Shown here piece by piece: positions 8,099-17,927 of a stretch of 36,982 nt of DNA. The first letter of the stretch is position 1. Each line of letters opens with the position of its first letter. A program made the position numbers and the translations under genes. The notes under the pieces are model-generated. The model searched no databases and was not told the DNA's origin. It saw only the letters and a list, made by a program, of their open reading frames with translations. The DNA comes from JAAAOH01 sp041686235 (GTDB lineage Bacteria > Spirochaetota > Spirochaetia > DSM-27196 > PWMO01): positions 1-36,982 of the forward strand of contig JAWLED010000021.1 of the NCBI GenBank assembly GCA_041686235.1, read 5' to 3'.

Positions 8099-11000
8099 CT
8101 GACGGACCTCCGGGGGACGGCGCAGATACTACTTTGTCTCGCAATTTACGCCTTTGTCGGGATAGGTGCGCTCTCGGCTTCGGGGTCGCAGGAGCAGGCT
8201 CCGGAGTCTCCCGACCCAATCGAGGAGGCCGAGGAGCTCGTCGACGAGGGCAGGCTCAACGAGGCGATGATGGTGTTGCAGGAGGCAATGCGGGAAGACC
8301 CGGAGATCTTTGAGGAGGCCGAGCGCGTAATGGACCGAATCCGTTCACAGCGCGCCGCCTACAACGAAGAGTTCGAGCGTCTCATAGACAACCTCATAAA
8401 CAGTCCCGAAGACATCGAGCGAACGTTGACCATTATCGACGAGATGGAGGAGCTCGACCGGTTCCCCAACGACCGCGTCGTGGAGCAGGTTAGCGAAGCC
8501 CGCGTCATCGCTCAACTTGCATTCGACCGAGACCGGGCAGCGACCATCATGGAAGAGGGATTAGCGCTCCTCGAGGACGACGAATACGCATCGGCGGTCG
8601 AAACCTATCTCTCCGGCTTCGAGCTGCAACGGGAGCGGTTTCTCGAGCGCGACTACGGAAATGTTTTCGAGAACCGCACCGACGATGCCGTCGATGAGGT
8701 GCGCAGCAGCGCACAAGCCTTTGTATCTCTGGCCCCTCGGTACCGCGACAGTAGTACGGCGCTCGTCGAGGCAGCACAAGAGGACGCCGTAGGGCCGCTT
8801 CCGGAGCTCGTGGACGAATATACCGATGTATTTGAGGAAATCGATGAGCGCTTGAGCGCGGTTAGCGAGGGGGTCTCCATCCTTTCGGAGCAGGCAGAGG
8901 AAGTGCGCTCTATGAGACCGGAGGACCCCGTCGACTGGCATATACGCCTTGTGCGTCAATTGAGCGCCGGCCGAGATAACGTAGAAGTGCTCGAGGGCAT
9001 AGCGGGAGCAATGCAACTCGCTCAAAGTGACTCGAGATCCGAGGTGGTAGAGGCCCTTTCCGAGCGCACGGATGTGCATCTTGCACAGGCCGCCGAGCTG
9101 TTACAGCAACGCCTGTGGGACGAAGGGCTTGGCGAGCTGAGAATAGCAGAGGAACAGGCGCAGGCGGCGGTGACACTTTCCGCCGTCGGTACCGAGGCCG
9201 CGCCCGATCTTCCGGTCACCGAGGCAACGGAGGTCTTGTCTCCCGAGCTACGAGCCCTATTTGCCGACCAGCACGTGCGTCGAGAAACGGCGGTGGCGCG
9301 GGGGGACCTTGCCGAGACGATGGACGCAGTCGACGCTCGCAGAGTCCCCCTCCCGGTTGCCGCTGAGTTGCCCCCGCTCTTTGCGAGCAAGGTCGCCCTT
9401 GCCGAGAGCGTTGAATCGTTGCGCCAACAGGTCGCCGAATGGCGGCAGCAGGCCGAAGAATACGAGAGCCTTGTTCCTGCCGTCGTTTCGGAAACCGTTT
9501 CGTCCTACGTATCGGAGACCGAGTCCGCCCTTGAAACTCGGCTCGACGAGGTCGTCGAACACGAGACAGCCACCCTCGATCGTATCGCCGATATCCGCTT
9601 TAGCCGGTTGGCACAGCGGTTTGAAACCCAGCAAGGCGTATACGATGAAGGGGTAAGCCGACTCGACGGTGTCGAAGAAGTCGTTGAGCAAGTCGACCAA
9701 ACCGTCGGCGAGGAGCTCGAGGACATCGAAGAGGCCGAGGCCCCCGAAGAAGAGGCGGACGAGGGGGAGGGGGACGAAGCCGACGAAGTCCAAGAGGTAA
9801 CCGTAGTCTACCGCTACCCCGACGAGGCCCTCGAGCGCTTCCTCGAGGCGGAAGAAGACCTCGCGGATCTGCGCGGCGACGTCACGAGCGCGCTCGAGTC
9901 GTATCGCCAAGAGGACGAGTATGTTCGCGCCGATCAACGCATTCAAACCCGCATCGAGGATACCGAGTCCCTTCTTGCGGAGGTGGACGAGCTGTCGGAG
10001 CAAGTGGCAGGCCGGATAACCGCCGCCCGAGATCAGATTGCGCGGGCCGAAGATCTGCGTGAGGAGGGCGATCAATTCGTGTCCGAGACGAGGCAGGCCA
10101 TCGACAACCTCGAAATAGAAGAGGCTCGTGAGACGTGGCAATCGGCGCGGGATAGTTACTTTGATTCACTCGAGCTGCAGCAGGATGCGGCATTCCGCGA
10201 GGAGGTCGACCAGCTGATCACCGACCTCGGTGCCGAAATCCAGGAGGCGCGAAACCGAAGAATCGTCCAGGAAGTGCGCCAACAGATAGACGAGGCGCGT
10301 ACCCTCTACGAACAAGAAAGCTATCAGGATGCATATAACATATTAACCGAAGCGCGTGAGAGTTGGGCGCAAACGAATGTCGATCCGAACCCTGAGATCG
10401 AGCGCCTGCTGGGATACGTCAATGCCGCCCTCAATTTCGAAGGTACGCGAAGCCTGACCGAAACCGAGCCGCTATATCCCGTGCTCAGCAGCTATCTGAA
10501 CGTAGCAAAACAGGACTTCAGCCAAGCTCGGACGATGATCGACGGAAACCGGGTGCCGGAGGAGGCGGATCAACTTCTTGCCCGCGCGGAGGATAACGTT
10601 GATAATGTGACGGCTGTACGGCCGTTTAACTGGGAAGCGCGAATTTTGAAGCTGCGGATCCTGCGGCTCAGAGACTCGGAGAATTTTGACGAGGTGTTCG
10701 AACGGCGATACGAGGAGGCGGTGGAGCAGAAAGACACCGACCCGCAAGAGGCGTTGACGGCATTCGAGACGCTCGCCGCCATTGACTCTGATTACCCGGG
10801 AATAGAGGACCAAATCGTAGAGCTCGAGATCGAGCTCGGGATTCGTCCCGACCCGGTGACGGAGGCTCAAATCGCGGAGGCCAATCGCCTCTACCAACAG
10901 GCTCAAAATACGATTTCCGGCGGGGGAGAGGCTCAGAGGCGGGCTGCGATCTCCATGCTCGAGGAGGCCGTTACGCTCGACCCCGAAAACTCCGACGCGC

Positions 11001-11224
11001 AGACGCTCCTCGACCGCTTGCGCATCGAGAGTGGCGGTCAGGCCACCGCCACGCTCAACTCAGCCGAGGAGCAACAATTCCGGCGGGCGGAAGAACTGTT
11101 CATTGAGGACAACCTTGCGCAAGCCTACGCAATCGTGCAGCAGCTACTTCAGGACGAGAAGAACCAATCCTACCCACCGCTGGTAGATCTCGAAGAGCGC
11201 ATAGCATCGAGGTTGGGGCTATGA
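8099..11224 (+). CDS. Large acidic periplasmic TPR/coiled-coil protein, probable CTG start
   Basis: A 1,041-residue exported protein of no recognised specific family. It is very rich in Glu, Asp, Gln and Arg and built of helices: coiled-coil stretches plus tetratricopeptide-like units, for example about residues 690-720 and the last 150 (AQRRAAISMLEEAVTLDPEN, EEQQFRRAEELFIEDNLAQA). The first ATG in frame is 8267, but the reading frame continues upstream to a CTG at 8099 that sits seven bases after GAGGGGG and adds a typical Sec signal peptide (ILLCLAIYAFVGIGALSASG). I therefore place the start there; a start at 8267 would leave no export signal and no ribosome site. The stop overlaps the next gene's ATG by four bases (ATGA), implying translational coupling with the SpoIIE-type sensor. 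A scaffold or ligand-presenting partner of that sensor is a reasonable inference. Confidence 0.8.
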   Translation: MTDLRGTAQILLCLAIYAFVGIGALSASGSQEQAPESPDPIEEAEELVDEGRLNEAMMVLQEAMREDPEIFEEAERVMDRIRSQRAAYNEEFERLIDNLINSPEDIERTLTIIDEMEELDRFPNDRVVEQVSEARVIAQLAFDRDRAATIMEEGLALLEDDEYASAVETYLSGFELQRERFLERDYGNVFENRTDDAVDEVRSSAQAFVSLAPRYRDSSTALVEAAQEDAVGPLPELVDEYTDVFEEIDERLSAVSEGVSILSEQAEEVRSMRPEDPVDWHIRLVRQLSAGRDNVEVLEGIAGAMQLAQSDSRSEVVEALSERTDVHLAQAAELLQQRLWDEGLGELRIAEEQAQAAVTLSAVGTEAAPDLPVTEATEVLSPELRALFADQHVRRETAVARGDLAETMDAVDARRVPLPVAAELPPLFASKVALAESVESLRQQVAEWRQQAEEYESLVPAVVSETVSSYVSETESALETRLDEVVEHETATLDRIADIRFSRLAQRFETQQGVYDEGVSRLDGVEEVVEQVDQTVGEELEDIEEAEAPEEEADEGEGDEADEVQEVTVVYRYPDEALERFLEAEEDLADLRGDVTSALESYRQEDEYVRADQRIQTRIEDTESLLAEVDELSEQVAGRITAARDQIARAEDLREEGDQFVSETRQAIDNLEIEEARETWQSARDSYFDSLELQQDAAFREEVDQLITDLGAEIQEARNRRIVQEVRQQIDEARTLYEQESYQDAYNILTEARESWAQTNVDPNPEIERLLGYVNAALNFEGTRSLTETEPLYPVLSSYLNVAKQDFSQARTMIDGNRVPEEADQLLARAEDNVDNVTAVRPFNWEARILKLRILRLRDSENFDEVFERRYEEAVEQKDTDPQEALTAFETLAAIDSDYPGIEDQIVELEIELGIRPDPVTEAQIAEANRLYQQAQNTISGGGEAQRRAAISMLEEAVTLDPENSDAQTLLDRLRIESGGQATATLNSAEEQQFRRAEELFIEDNLAQAYAIVQQLLQDEKNQSYPPLVDLEERIASRLGL

Positions 11225-14200
11225 TGACGAAGCGTACGCCGGCGTGGCGACTCCTCGCGTGTATGCTCGTTCTCATCATCTTCCCCGCGGCGGGCAAGCT
11301 CGGAGCCCAAGAGCTGTCGCTCGAGGACAACGAGTTGTTCTTTGAACAGCCACGCCGATTGGTGGAGGAGAACTCGTATTTCCCCCTTGCGCTCTCCGAC
11401 GGGGACGATCTCTATATCCTGTATCAGGAAGTGATTCGGCAGGGCGAGGAGGAAGGAGAGATCTACATATCGATGGCCGCCTCCGAGCGTGGCCGTGAGT
11501 GGGAGGAAAACTCACGCATTGCCGGTCCCATTTCCTATGAAGGCGAGAATCCGCCGGTCGTATTCTCGGCGGAGATCACCGATCGTGGGGACATCTATGT
11601 CGCCGTGTTGGAATCGGCAACGACGACCCGCATTTTGGTCTCCCGCAACGGTGGCGATAGCTTCAGCACCGCCACGACTCTCGAGACCGAGCGAACGAGC
11701 GTTGCACCCAGGCTCTTTTCCTCGGCTAACGGAGGGCTTTTGTTGTTCGTTAACCAAAACGTCGGGGCCACCCAGAGCATCCTCTACTCGTACTCCGGCG
11801 ACGGGAGACAGTGGAGCGAGCTGGAAGAGTTCGTGGATGAAGACGAGGTCGGGTTCAATTTCTTGCCGGACCACGCATCCGTTGATGGGCGCGACTACGT
11901 CGTTTTTCAGAGTGTGGATCCGAACGAAGCTCCCACCTATCAACTATTTCTCAAGCAAAGCGAAAACGGGGGACGGACATGGACCGAGCCGGAGTTGATA
12001 TCGGACTTTACCCCGCGCGATGAGCAAACCGAATATCTCGAGTACGATAATCAACGGCCGTTTCTACACGAGGCGCGGGGTGAGCTCGAGTTGGTGTGGG
12101 AACGGCGCCGCGGTGCACAGACCCGACAAATCTTCTATACCTCCCTCTCTCCCGACGGTTCTCTGTTAGACCGTCCGGAGGAATTAACGCCCGGTCGCTA
12201 TCCGGCGAATTTCCCTCAGATCTTTCGTTTCGACGGGGAAAGCTATGTGTTGTTTTTCCGCGAACGCTCCGGCCAATCGGAGATTGCGGTAGCAAAACGC
12301 GAGCGGGGCCGGTGGCTCGATCGGACACTGAGTACCCAGGAGAGCGCGTCTACCTTTGGTAGTCCGATCGTCCATCGAGATCGAGTGCACGTGTTTTGGC
12401 AGGACCGCACCGGGGAGGAACAGCGCAGGGTGGCGTATCTCGAGCCCGACCAGCGGGTGCGCCCTCCGGAGGTGCAAGGCGAGAACTTTGTCGAGGGGCG
12501 CCGTTCATCACAGGATCGCGCCGAGTTTTCGTGGGATCCGCCTGATGACCCGTCGGGTATCGACGGCTACAGCGTGGCGTGGTCCCAGGACCCCGATGCA
12601 GACGTACCGCAAGAGGTGGAATACCAGGATAACACCCGGTCGGCGGACTTTGCCGCCGAAGAGGACGGACCGTGGTATTTGCGCATCGCCGCCAAGGACC
12701 GTGCCGGAAATTGGTCACAGCCGGAAACGATTCGCTACTATCGTGACACGACGCCGCCGCCGCCGGTGAGCTTCGAGGAACCGGAGACCGACGACGAGGG
12801 TTTTCTCAGCTCGAACACGTTCACGATCGATTGGGAGCCGCCGGAAGAAGCGGATGACGTAGCCGGGTACAGCGTGGGGCTGCGGCGCCTCGGTGCGGCA
12901 CGGGCGGACGAGCCTCAGGAGTTCAACGCCTCCGTTCAATTGCCCGAGCGGGTGGTTACCGACGAATCGTCGTTATCGCGAAATAACATCGACAACGGTT
13001 TGTGGGCACTGAGTGTGGCGCCGGTGGATGAGGTCGGCAACGTGGGCGAGCCGCGCACGCTTTTCCTCCGGCTGAACAAGTACGTGCCGGTAACCGAGGT
13101 ACACCGAGTGGCTGCCGACCGGGACATGCTCAACCGCTACGAGCTGGAAATCGCCGGTCGGGGATTCACGGCTAACGGTGAAATAGACCGCATCATCATC
13201 GATGAAGACGGCGAGGAGCCCTATGATCACGTCTTCCGCTATGAGGACGGGGACTACGAGCTCTCCGACAATCGGACCATCGACGGGCTGAGGATCGACA
13301 ACATAGAGACCGGCAACTACCGGATCATACTCAGCCACACCGACCGGGGACTCCACCGGGTCTCGCGGACCCTGTCGTTCGAGGCCCCCGGGACGGTTAC
13401 GTTCGGCGACTATCGCCTTGCCTCGGCGCCGGGAATATCAATTCGCGACGAAGCCACGTGGCAATTCTATGCGTGGAACCCTCTGGTGTGGGTGGCGGTG
13501 GCGCTTCTTGGACTAATGGCGGTTTTCTCCTCAACCCGTCTGGTGTCGGTTGCCCGCGAGGGGCGGCAGCTGCAGCTGGAGGTGCGGGCGCTGTTGGAGA
13601 GCAAACCGATGCCCGTGGAGCAAAAAAAGCGTAGGTTGGAAGTGATGGCAAAAAGAAGAACGAGTTTACGAGTGAAGTTTACCGTGTTCGTGGTCGTGCT
13701 TGTGGTGTCGGTCATCCTTGCGGTGGCCCTCATACTTGGAAACGCCGCCCTCGAGCGCCAGGAACGCACGCTTGCCGCCGGCCTCGAGCAACGCGCAGAG
13801 GTGCTCCTCGACAGCGTGACGAACCAGGCGGAGGATCTGCTCGATAACCCCGGAGATAACCGAGTGGAGTTGACCACGCTTGCAAACCAGGCCGATATCA
13901 TGGACGAAGGTCTCTATATCACCATCACGGGGGCAGCGCGTAACGGTGACGGATTCGACGCGGTGTGGACCACCAGTGATCCGGCTCTCCGTGAGGACGG
14001 AGAGACCTCGGCGTTGGTTGAGCGCTCACTCGATACCGACGGGTTCGTCGCGGGCGAGTCGCGCGTCGAAGACCCCGTTGCCGACATCGCCGCCGAGCTC
14101 GAAGACGAAATAAACCAAGAGGCGAGGCGGGTTCTCGGAGACATCCCGACCGATCTCGCAGACGTTCGAGACGAGCTGACCACCCTGCTCCAGCAAGGAG

Positions 14201-15885
14201 TATCTTCCGACGATCCGGAGCTCGTGGATCTCGACGAGACGCAACGTGAATTGCAGCGGCGCCAGCAGGAGCTGCTTGCTGAGGTCGGTAGTGTGGTCGG
14301 CAGTTATCCGGAGTTCACCCCTGAGGAGCTCTCGCGGGAGGATACCGAGTACGTGTTCTACCAACCGGTTGTGTTTGCCCGCGCTCAGGACGACCCGGAG
14401 ACGGCGGCGTACTATCGCGGCATGGTCCGCCTCGGTATTTCCACGGAGTTGATTCTCGAGGAGATCGAGTCATCGCAGCGAGAGCTCATCATAAGTACCG
14501 GAATCGTCGCCCTCGGTGCACTTGGCGGTGGCATTGCCGGTGCTCTGGTGTTGGCCACCATCGTCGTTATACCGATCCGTCGACTCGTCGAGGGTGTTAC
14601 GGTCATACGCGATACCGAGCAAAAGGAAAGGCTGAAGGGCCATGTGATAAACGTCCGCACGCGTGATGAGCTGTCGGTGCTCGCGGAGACGGTAAACTCG
14701 ATGACGCAGGGCTTGGTACGGGCCGCCGAGGCAAACAAAGACCTCACCGTTGGTAAAGAGGTGCAGAAGAAGTTCATCCCGCTCACGGAGGACGCCGAAC
14801 ACCGTAAGATGACAATGGCGCGCGAGGACATGCCCGAGGCGGAGTTCGCCGGGTATTACGAGGGTGCCAAGGGCGTTTCGGGCGACTACTTTCAATATCA
14901 GAAGCTCGATTCCAATCATTATGCGCTCATCAAGTGCGACATCGCGGGAAAGGGTGTTTCGGCGGCGCTCATCATGGTGCAGGTGGCGACGCTCTTTACC
15001 AACTACTTTAGAGCGTGGAGTTTCAAGAAAAACGGGCTCGCATTGGGACCTTTTGTTAATCAGGTAAACGACATCATTGCAAGCATCGGCTTCGAAGGCC
15101 GGTTCGCGGCGTTTACCGCGGGCATTTTGAACATCAAGACAGGCAGTATTCGCCTGTGCAATGCAGGAGACACGAAAGTACACATCTACGAGAAAGAGCG
15201 TCGGGAGGTTATCGAGCACGACTTACCCCCGGCTCCGGCCGCGGGCGTTTTCTCGAGTGACAGCGGGCTTATTCCCAACGGGTTTCCCGAAATCGATCAT
15301 CAGCTGCAGGTTGGTGACATCTTGTTGCTGTTTACCGACGGCGTTGAAGAAGCAAAGCGCAAGTTGCGAGACAAAAACTACCACGACATGAACCTCAGCG
15401 AAGACGACGTAAATGCCGGACGCGTTCCCGAGGGATTGGGACCGATGCTCGAGGACAAGCGTGTTACGCGCAAGGAGAGCGGAGAGCTCGAAGAAGAGTT
15501 CGGGGTCCCGCGTATCCACGAGATAGCCACCGCATTCGAGAATCGGCGACGATACCGCCTGGAAAAGGTGTACAACCCAGACGGCGACGAGGAGCTCGTG
15601 TTCGACTTCTCCGATGTCGAGCCGACCCTCGACCAACTCGTGCTCGCCCTGGTTGCGGTGGAAAAGATTTTCAGACTCTACCGACCGTCGGATGTGACCC
15701 AGGACGATCGTGTGCAGATCGACGTCAAAATCGACGACTTCTTGAAAAAGCACTTTCGCCAGTATGATCGGTTTTTCCGCTATGAAGTATCCGTGGAGTC
15801 GGAAACACATTACCGCTATTATGCGCGCCTGAGAGAAGACGAGCAGTATGACGATCTCACCTGTCTGGCTGTTCGCAAGCGCTGA
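11221..15885 (+). CDS. Membrane sensor with Asp-box beta-propeller, HAMP and SpoIIE/PP2C phosphatase domain
   Basis: A 1,554-residue signalling protein. After a signal peptide (about 1-30) comes a sialidase-like beta-propeller with several Asp-boxes (SRNGGDSF, SENGGRTW), about residues 35-420. Two fibronectin-III-like domains follow, each ending in the AxDxxGN type turn (AAKDRAGNWSQ, APVDEVGNVGE). Hydrophobic helices lie near 757-775, 820-840 and 1089-1115, enclosing a second extracytoplasmic domain of about 250 residues. A HAMP linker (about 1110-1165) leads to a PP2C/SpoIIE phosphatase (about 1208-1554) with GVSGDYF, CDIAGKGVSAAL, LFTDGVEE and DDLTC, which carry the metal-binding Asp residues. 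Such phosphatases dephosphorylate anti-anti-sigma or STAS partners; none is visible in the window. It is coupled by ATGA to the TPR gene upstream. The domain call is firm; the ligand and output are unknown. Confidence 0.9.
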   Translation: MMTKRTPAWRLLACMLVLIIFPAAGKLGAQELSLEDNELFFEQPRRLVEENSYFPLALSDGDDLYILYQEVIRQGEEEGEIYISMAASERGREWEENSRIAGPISYEGENPPVVFSAEITDRGDIYVAVLESATTTRILVSRNGGDSFSTATTLETERTSVAPRLFSSANGGLLLFVNQNVGATQSILYSYSGDGRQWSELEEFVDEDEVGFNFLPDHASVDGRDYVVFQSVDPNEAPTYQLFLKQSENGGRTWTEPELISDFTPRDEQTEYLEYDNQRPFLHEARGELELVWERRRGAQTRQIFYTSLSPDGSLLDRPEELTPGRYPANFPQIFRFDGESYVLFFRERSGQSEIAVAKRERGRWLDRTLSTQESASTFGSPIVHRDRVHVFWQDRTGEEQRRVAYLEPDQRVRPPEVQGENFVEGRRSSQDRAEFSWDPPDDPSGIDGYSVAWSQDPDADVPQEVEYQDNTRSADFAAEEDGPWYLRIAAKDRAGNWSQPETIRYYRDTTPPPPVSFEEPETDDEGFLSSNTFTIDWEPPEEADDVAGYSVGLRRLGAARADEPQEFNASVQLPERVVTDESSLSRNNIDNGLWALSVAPVDEVGNVGEPRTLFLRLNKYVPVTEVHRVAADRDMLNRYELEIAGRGFTANGEIDRIIIDEDGEEPYDHVFRYEDGDYELSDNRTIDGLRIDNIETGNYRIILSHTDRGLHRVSRTLSFEAPGTVTFGDYRLASAPGISIRDEATWQFYAWNPLVWVAVALLGLMAVFSSTRLVSVAREGRQLQLEVRALLESKPMPVEQKKRRLEVMAKRRTSLRVKFTVFVVVLVVSVILAVALILGNAALERQERTLAAGLEQRAEVLLDSVTNQAEDLLDNPGDNRVELTTLANQADIMDEGLYITITGAARNGDGFDAVWTTSDPALREDGETSALVERSLDTDGFVAGESRVEDPVADIAAELEDEINQEARRVLGDIPTDLADVRDELTTLLQQGVSSDDPELVDLDETQRELQRRQQELLAEVGSVVGSYPEFTPEELSREDTEYVFYQPVVFARAQDDPETAAYYRGMVRLGISTELILEEIESSQRELIISTGIVALGALGGGIAGALVLATIVVIPIRRLVEGVTVIRDTEQKERLKGHVINVRTRDELSVLAETVNSMTQGLVRAAEANKDLTVGKEVQKKFIPLTEDAEHRKMTMAREDMPEAEFAGYYEGAKGVSGDYFQYQKLDSNHYALIKCDIAGKGVSAALIMVQVATLFTNYFRAWSFKKNGLALGPFVNQVNDIIASIGFEGRFAAFTAGILNIKTGSIRLCNAGDTKVHIYEKERREVIEHDLPPAPAAGVFSSDSGLIPNGFPEIDHQLQVGDILLLFTDGVEEAKRKLRDKNYHDMNLSEDDVNAGRVPEGLGPMLEDKRVTRKESGELEEEFGVPRIHEIATAFENRRRYRLEKVYNPDGDEELVFDFSDVEPTLDQLVLALVAVEKIFRLYRPSDVTQDDRVQIDVKIDDFLKKHFRQYDRFFRYEVSVESETHYRYYARLREDEQYDDLTCLAVRKR

Positions 15886-15917
15886 AGGGTGTGGGAGTCA
15901 GTGCCGATATTGAGTAT

Positions 15918-16913
15918 ATGAAACGGCTCGCGGTTATTCTGGTAATGTTCGTCTTTGCCGCACCTCTGTTTTCGCAGAGCATCACGATCGAAAACGACGA
16001 AGACGCGCTTTTTCTCTTTGAAGTGATTGACACCGATAGTGTCCCGGCGGTCTCACGGATGGAAAACATCCTCGATTCGCAACCGCAGCGCGATTCGCTG
16101 CGCTACGTGCCGCCCCAGGGGGTGCTCGCCGAGGTGCCTGCGGAGGAGGGACAGTCAATCGTGGGGGTATTCGTCGAGCCCGGACGTTCGAAGCACCCGC
16201 TCGTGTTCATTTCCGAGCTACGCGACGACTATATTACCGTGTCCCGTGACGACCTCCACCGTGACGAGGATAGAACGGTACAGTCACTCGCCGCCGGGCC
16301 GATAGACACCGTCCTCAATCGTAAACCCGTCATAATCGACAACGACTACCACGATTGGCGCGACTTCGATGCGATTGCCTCGTTCTCCTCGGGGTTTGCA
16401 CCCGAGGCGGTTGAGCTGACCCGGGGAAGCCGCTCGCGCGAGCGCGGGGTATCCGATTCGTTTTACTGGGGCAAGGCGGGAACGAGAGTGGCCAAGCTAA
16501 AGGGACTTACCACCGGCGACGGTGCCTATCTAATGCTCGAAACGCGGGAGATTATCGCGCCCGGGGTGTCCTATTACCTTTATGCGTATGACGGCCGCGA
16601 ACGGGAGGGGGCGAGTGCGACGGTGGAAATCGCGGTAACGGGCGGGGCGAACGGGTTCGTGTTCCTGTGGCTGCCTGGGCGAGAGTCACCGCACGTTGTC
16701 GGAGAGTTCGTCCACGACGGCTTCTACCTCGAGGCGCGAGTCGAGTTCTCCCGGTTACCCGAGACGGTGCGCACCGCACTCGCCGATCGTGCGGCGGAGC
16801 AGATAAGCTTCGACTTTTCGAGCGCGTATTCCGGAGCTCGGATGGGCGAGGAGTTCTTCTACACAACCTTGTATGCGCGTGATATCGTCGATCATAGTCC
16901 TGGCGGGCTATAG
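15918..16913 (+). CDS. Secreted protein with CBM9/DOMON-like C-terminal domain
   Basis: A 331-residue exported protein starting with a clean signal peptide (MKRLAVILVMFVFAAPLFSQ). Residues about 130-325 resemble the CBM9-like or DOMON beta-sandwich group: it opens with IDNDYHDWRDFDAIA, like the IDG..DW motif of that group, and continues with alternating strands including YLMLETREI and GFYLEARVEFSRLP. The first 120 residues are less familiar. Such folds bind sugars or haem; which applies here is unknown. I chose ATG 15918 for the signal peptide; a GTG at 15891 adds nine residues but sits too close to its GAAGGG. It lies 32 bases after the phosphatase gene and 13 bases before the zinc-ribbon gene, so all are probably one transcript. 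Extracytoplasmic ligand binding for the upstream sensor is inference. Confidence 0.7.
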   Translation: MKRLAVILVMFVFAAPLFSQSITIENDEDALFLFEVIDTDSVPAVSRMENILDSQPQRDSLRYVPPQGVLAEVPAEEGQSIVGVFVEPGRSKHPLVFISELRDDYITVSRDDLHRDEDRTVQSLAAGPIDTVLNRKPVIIDNDYHDWRDFDAIASFSSGFAPEAVELTRGSRSRERGVSDSFYWGKAGTRVAKLKGLTTGDGAYLMLETREIIAPGVSYYLYAYDGREREGASATVEIAVTGGANGFVFLWLPGRESPHVVGEFVHDGFYLEARVEFSRLPETVRTALADRAAEQISFDFSSAYSGARMGEEFFYTTLYARDIVDHSPGGL

Positions 16914-16926
16914 TGGGGCGTGACCG

Positions 16927-17310
16927 ATGGCGCGAAGCCGTTTCTTCTGCGAAAACTGTGGGACGGAGGTCCGGCCCGACGCGAAAGTGTGCTCGAATTG
17001 CGGGAGATTCTTTTCGGCGGTACGCTGCCCCAACTGTGGATACACGGGCGACGGCAAAGAGTTCACGCATGGCTGTCCGAACTGCGGCTATAGCGGTTCC
17101 GGCTTTCGCGAGCGGGGAACGGGCCGAAGAGGCGGGGAAGAATGGTACGACACCGCCGATATCATGGGAGGCCGCGGCTCGAAAAAGACGGGCCGTTCGA
17201 GAGGAAGGCCGTCTTCGAAAGCTCCTCCGGACTGGGTGTACCGGCTTGCGCTCGCAATCGTCACCATTACCTTCTTTATTATGGTCATCATTTACGTGAG
17301 GATTTCATGA
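16927..17310 (+). CDS. Zinc-ribbon protein with C-terminal membrane anchor
   Basis: A 127-residue protein with four CxxC knuckles in its first 55 residues (CENCG, CSNCG, CPNCG, CPNCG), making two zinc ribbons of the type often found at the start of tail-anchored membrane proteins. A basic Gly/Arg/Ser-rich linker (about 58-100) follows, then a single hydrophobic helix near residues 104-124 (LALAIVTITFFIMVIIYVRI). The zinc part should be cytoplasmic. GGGG lies about nine bases before the ATG. Its stop overlaps the next start by four bases (ATGA). No specific function can be assigned; zinc ribbons of this kind may mediate protein contacts. Position in the operon suggests it serves the same envelope system as the phosphatase upstream. 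Confidence 0.75.
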   Translation: MARSRFFCENCGTEVRPDAKVCSNCGRFFSAVRCPNCGYTGDGKEFTHGCPNCGYSGSGFRERGTGRRGGEEWYDTADIMGGRGSKKTGRSRGRPSSKAPPDWVYRLALAIVTITFFIMVIIYVRIS

Positions 17311-17927
17311 ACCGGTATGCACCCCTCTATGTAATAGCGCTACTGTTGACTCTCGGGGGAGCGGTATCGCTTGCAGCCCAGCAGGTGCCGGAGCTCGAGC
17401 TCGACCCGGCGGAAGAGCCGGATGTGCTGGAGCTTCTCGAGCAACGTGAAGATGACGACCCGCCGGAGCTCCCGTCTTCTTTTAGCGGGGTCACCCTCGG
17501 CATGGACGTCGAGACCGTCAAAGAGCGCCTTTTGGAGGCGCCGGACTTCTCCTACCGCGGGGATCCGGACGTCACGCTGACACCGGACAGGGAACAGCAG
17601 CTCATCGAAGTCGAGGGAATTGACTTCGTCGATCGGGCATTTTTTCAGTTCGAGGACGAGGAGCTGTATATCATGATTGTCCACCTCAACAGAGAACAGC
17701 TCGACTACTTCACGATGTATACCAACCTCAGCAGCAAGTACGGTGAGCCGGCGGTTTTCCACCCCTCACACGTGGTGTGGGAATCCGACGACCTGCGCCT
17801 TTCCCTCGAGCGTCCGCTGACCGTCAAATACATAAGCCGCCCGGTATTCGAACGGCTCGTGGAAAACGGGCGGATGGAGCGATCTCGACGGGATCTCTCT
17901 CGGGAGCAGTTCCTTGAGCAATTCTAG
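17307..17927 (+). CDS. Uncharacterised exported protein
   Basis: A 206-residue protein with an N-terminal signal peptide (MNRYAPLYVIALLLTLGGAVSLAAQ), an acidic linker (about 28-52) and a compact alpha/beta region (about 55-195). The motif FSGVTLGMDVETVKERLLE near its start resembles the G(x)T.G.s.eev...lg segment of small periplasmic domains, and YGEPAVF follows later, but I cannot name the family. The start at 17307 overlaps the upstream stop (ATGA); an upstream in-frame extension would only read through the zinc-ribbon gene out of frame. Its 3' end overlaps the DUF192 gene by 14 bases. It is likely periplasmic, co-expressed with its neighbours, function unknown. Confidence 0.7.
   Translation: MNRYAPLYVIALLLTLGGAVSLAAQQVPELELDPAEEPDVLELLEQREDDDPPELPSSFSGVTLGMDVETVKERLLEAPDFSYRGDPDVTLTPDREQQLIEVEGIDFVDRAFFQFEDEELYIMIVHLNREQLDYFTMYTNLSSKYGEPAVFHPSHVVWESDDLRLSLERPLTVKYISRPVFERLVENGRMERSRRDLSREQFLEQF

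Noticed and set aside
8267..8269. ATG 8267 as the start of the large TPR protein
   Set aside because: It lacks a ribosome site and removes a good signal peptide encoded by the open upstream part of the same frame.
9257..10141. A 294-codon minus-strand frame inside the large TPR gene, with hydrophobic stretches
   Set aside because: The apparent hydrophobicity is the complement of Glu/Asp-rich codons on the plus strand, a known artefact. No promoter or start signal supports it.
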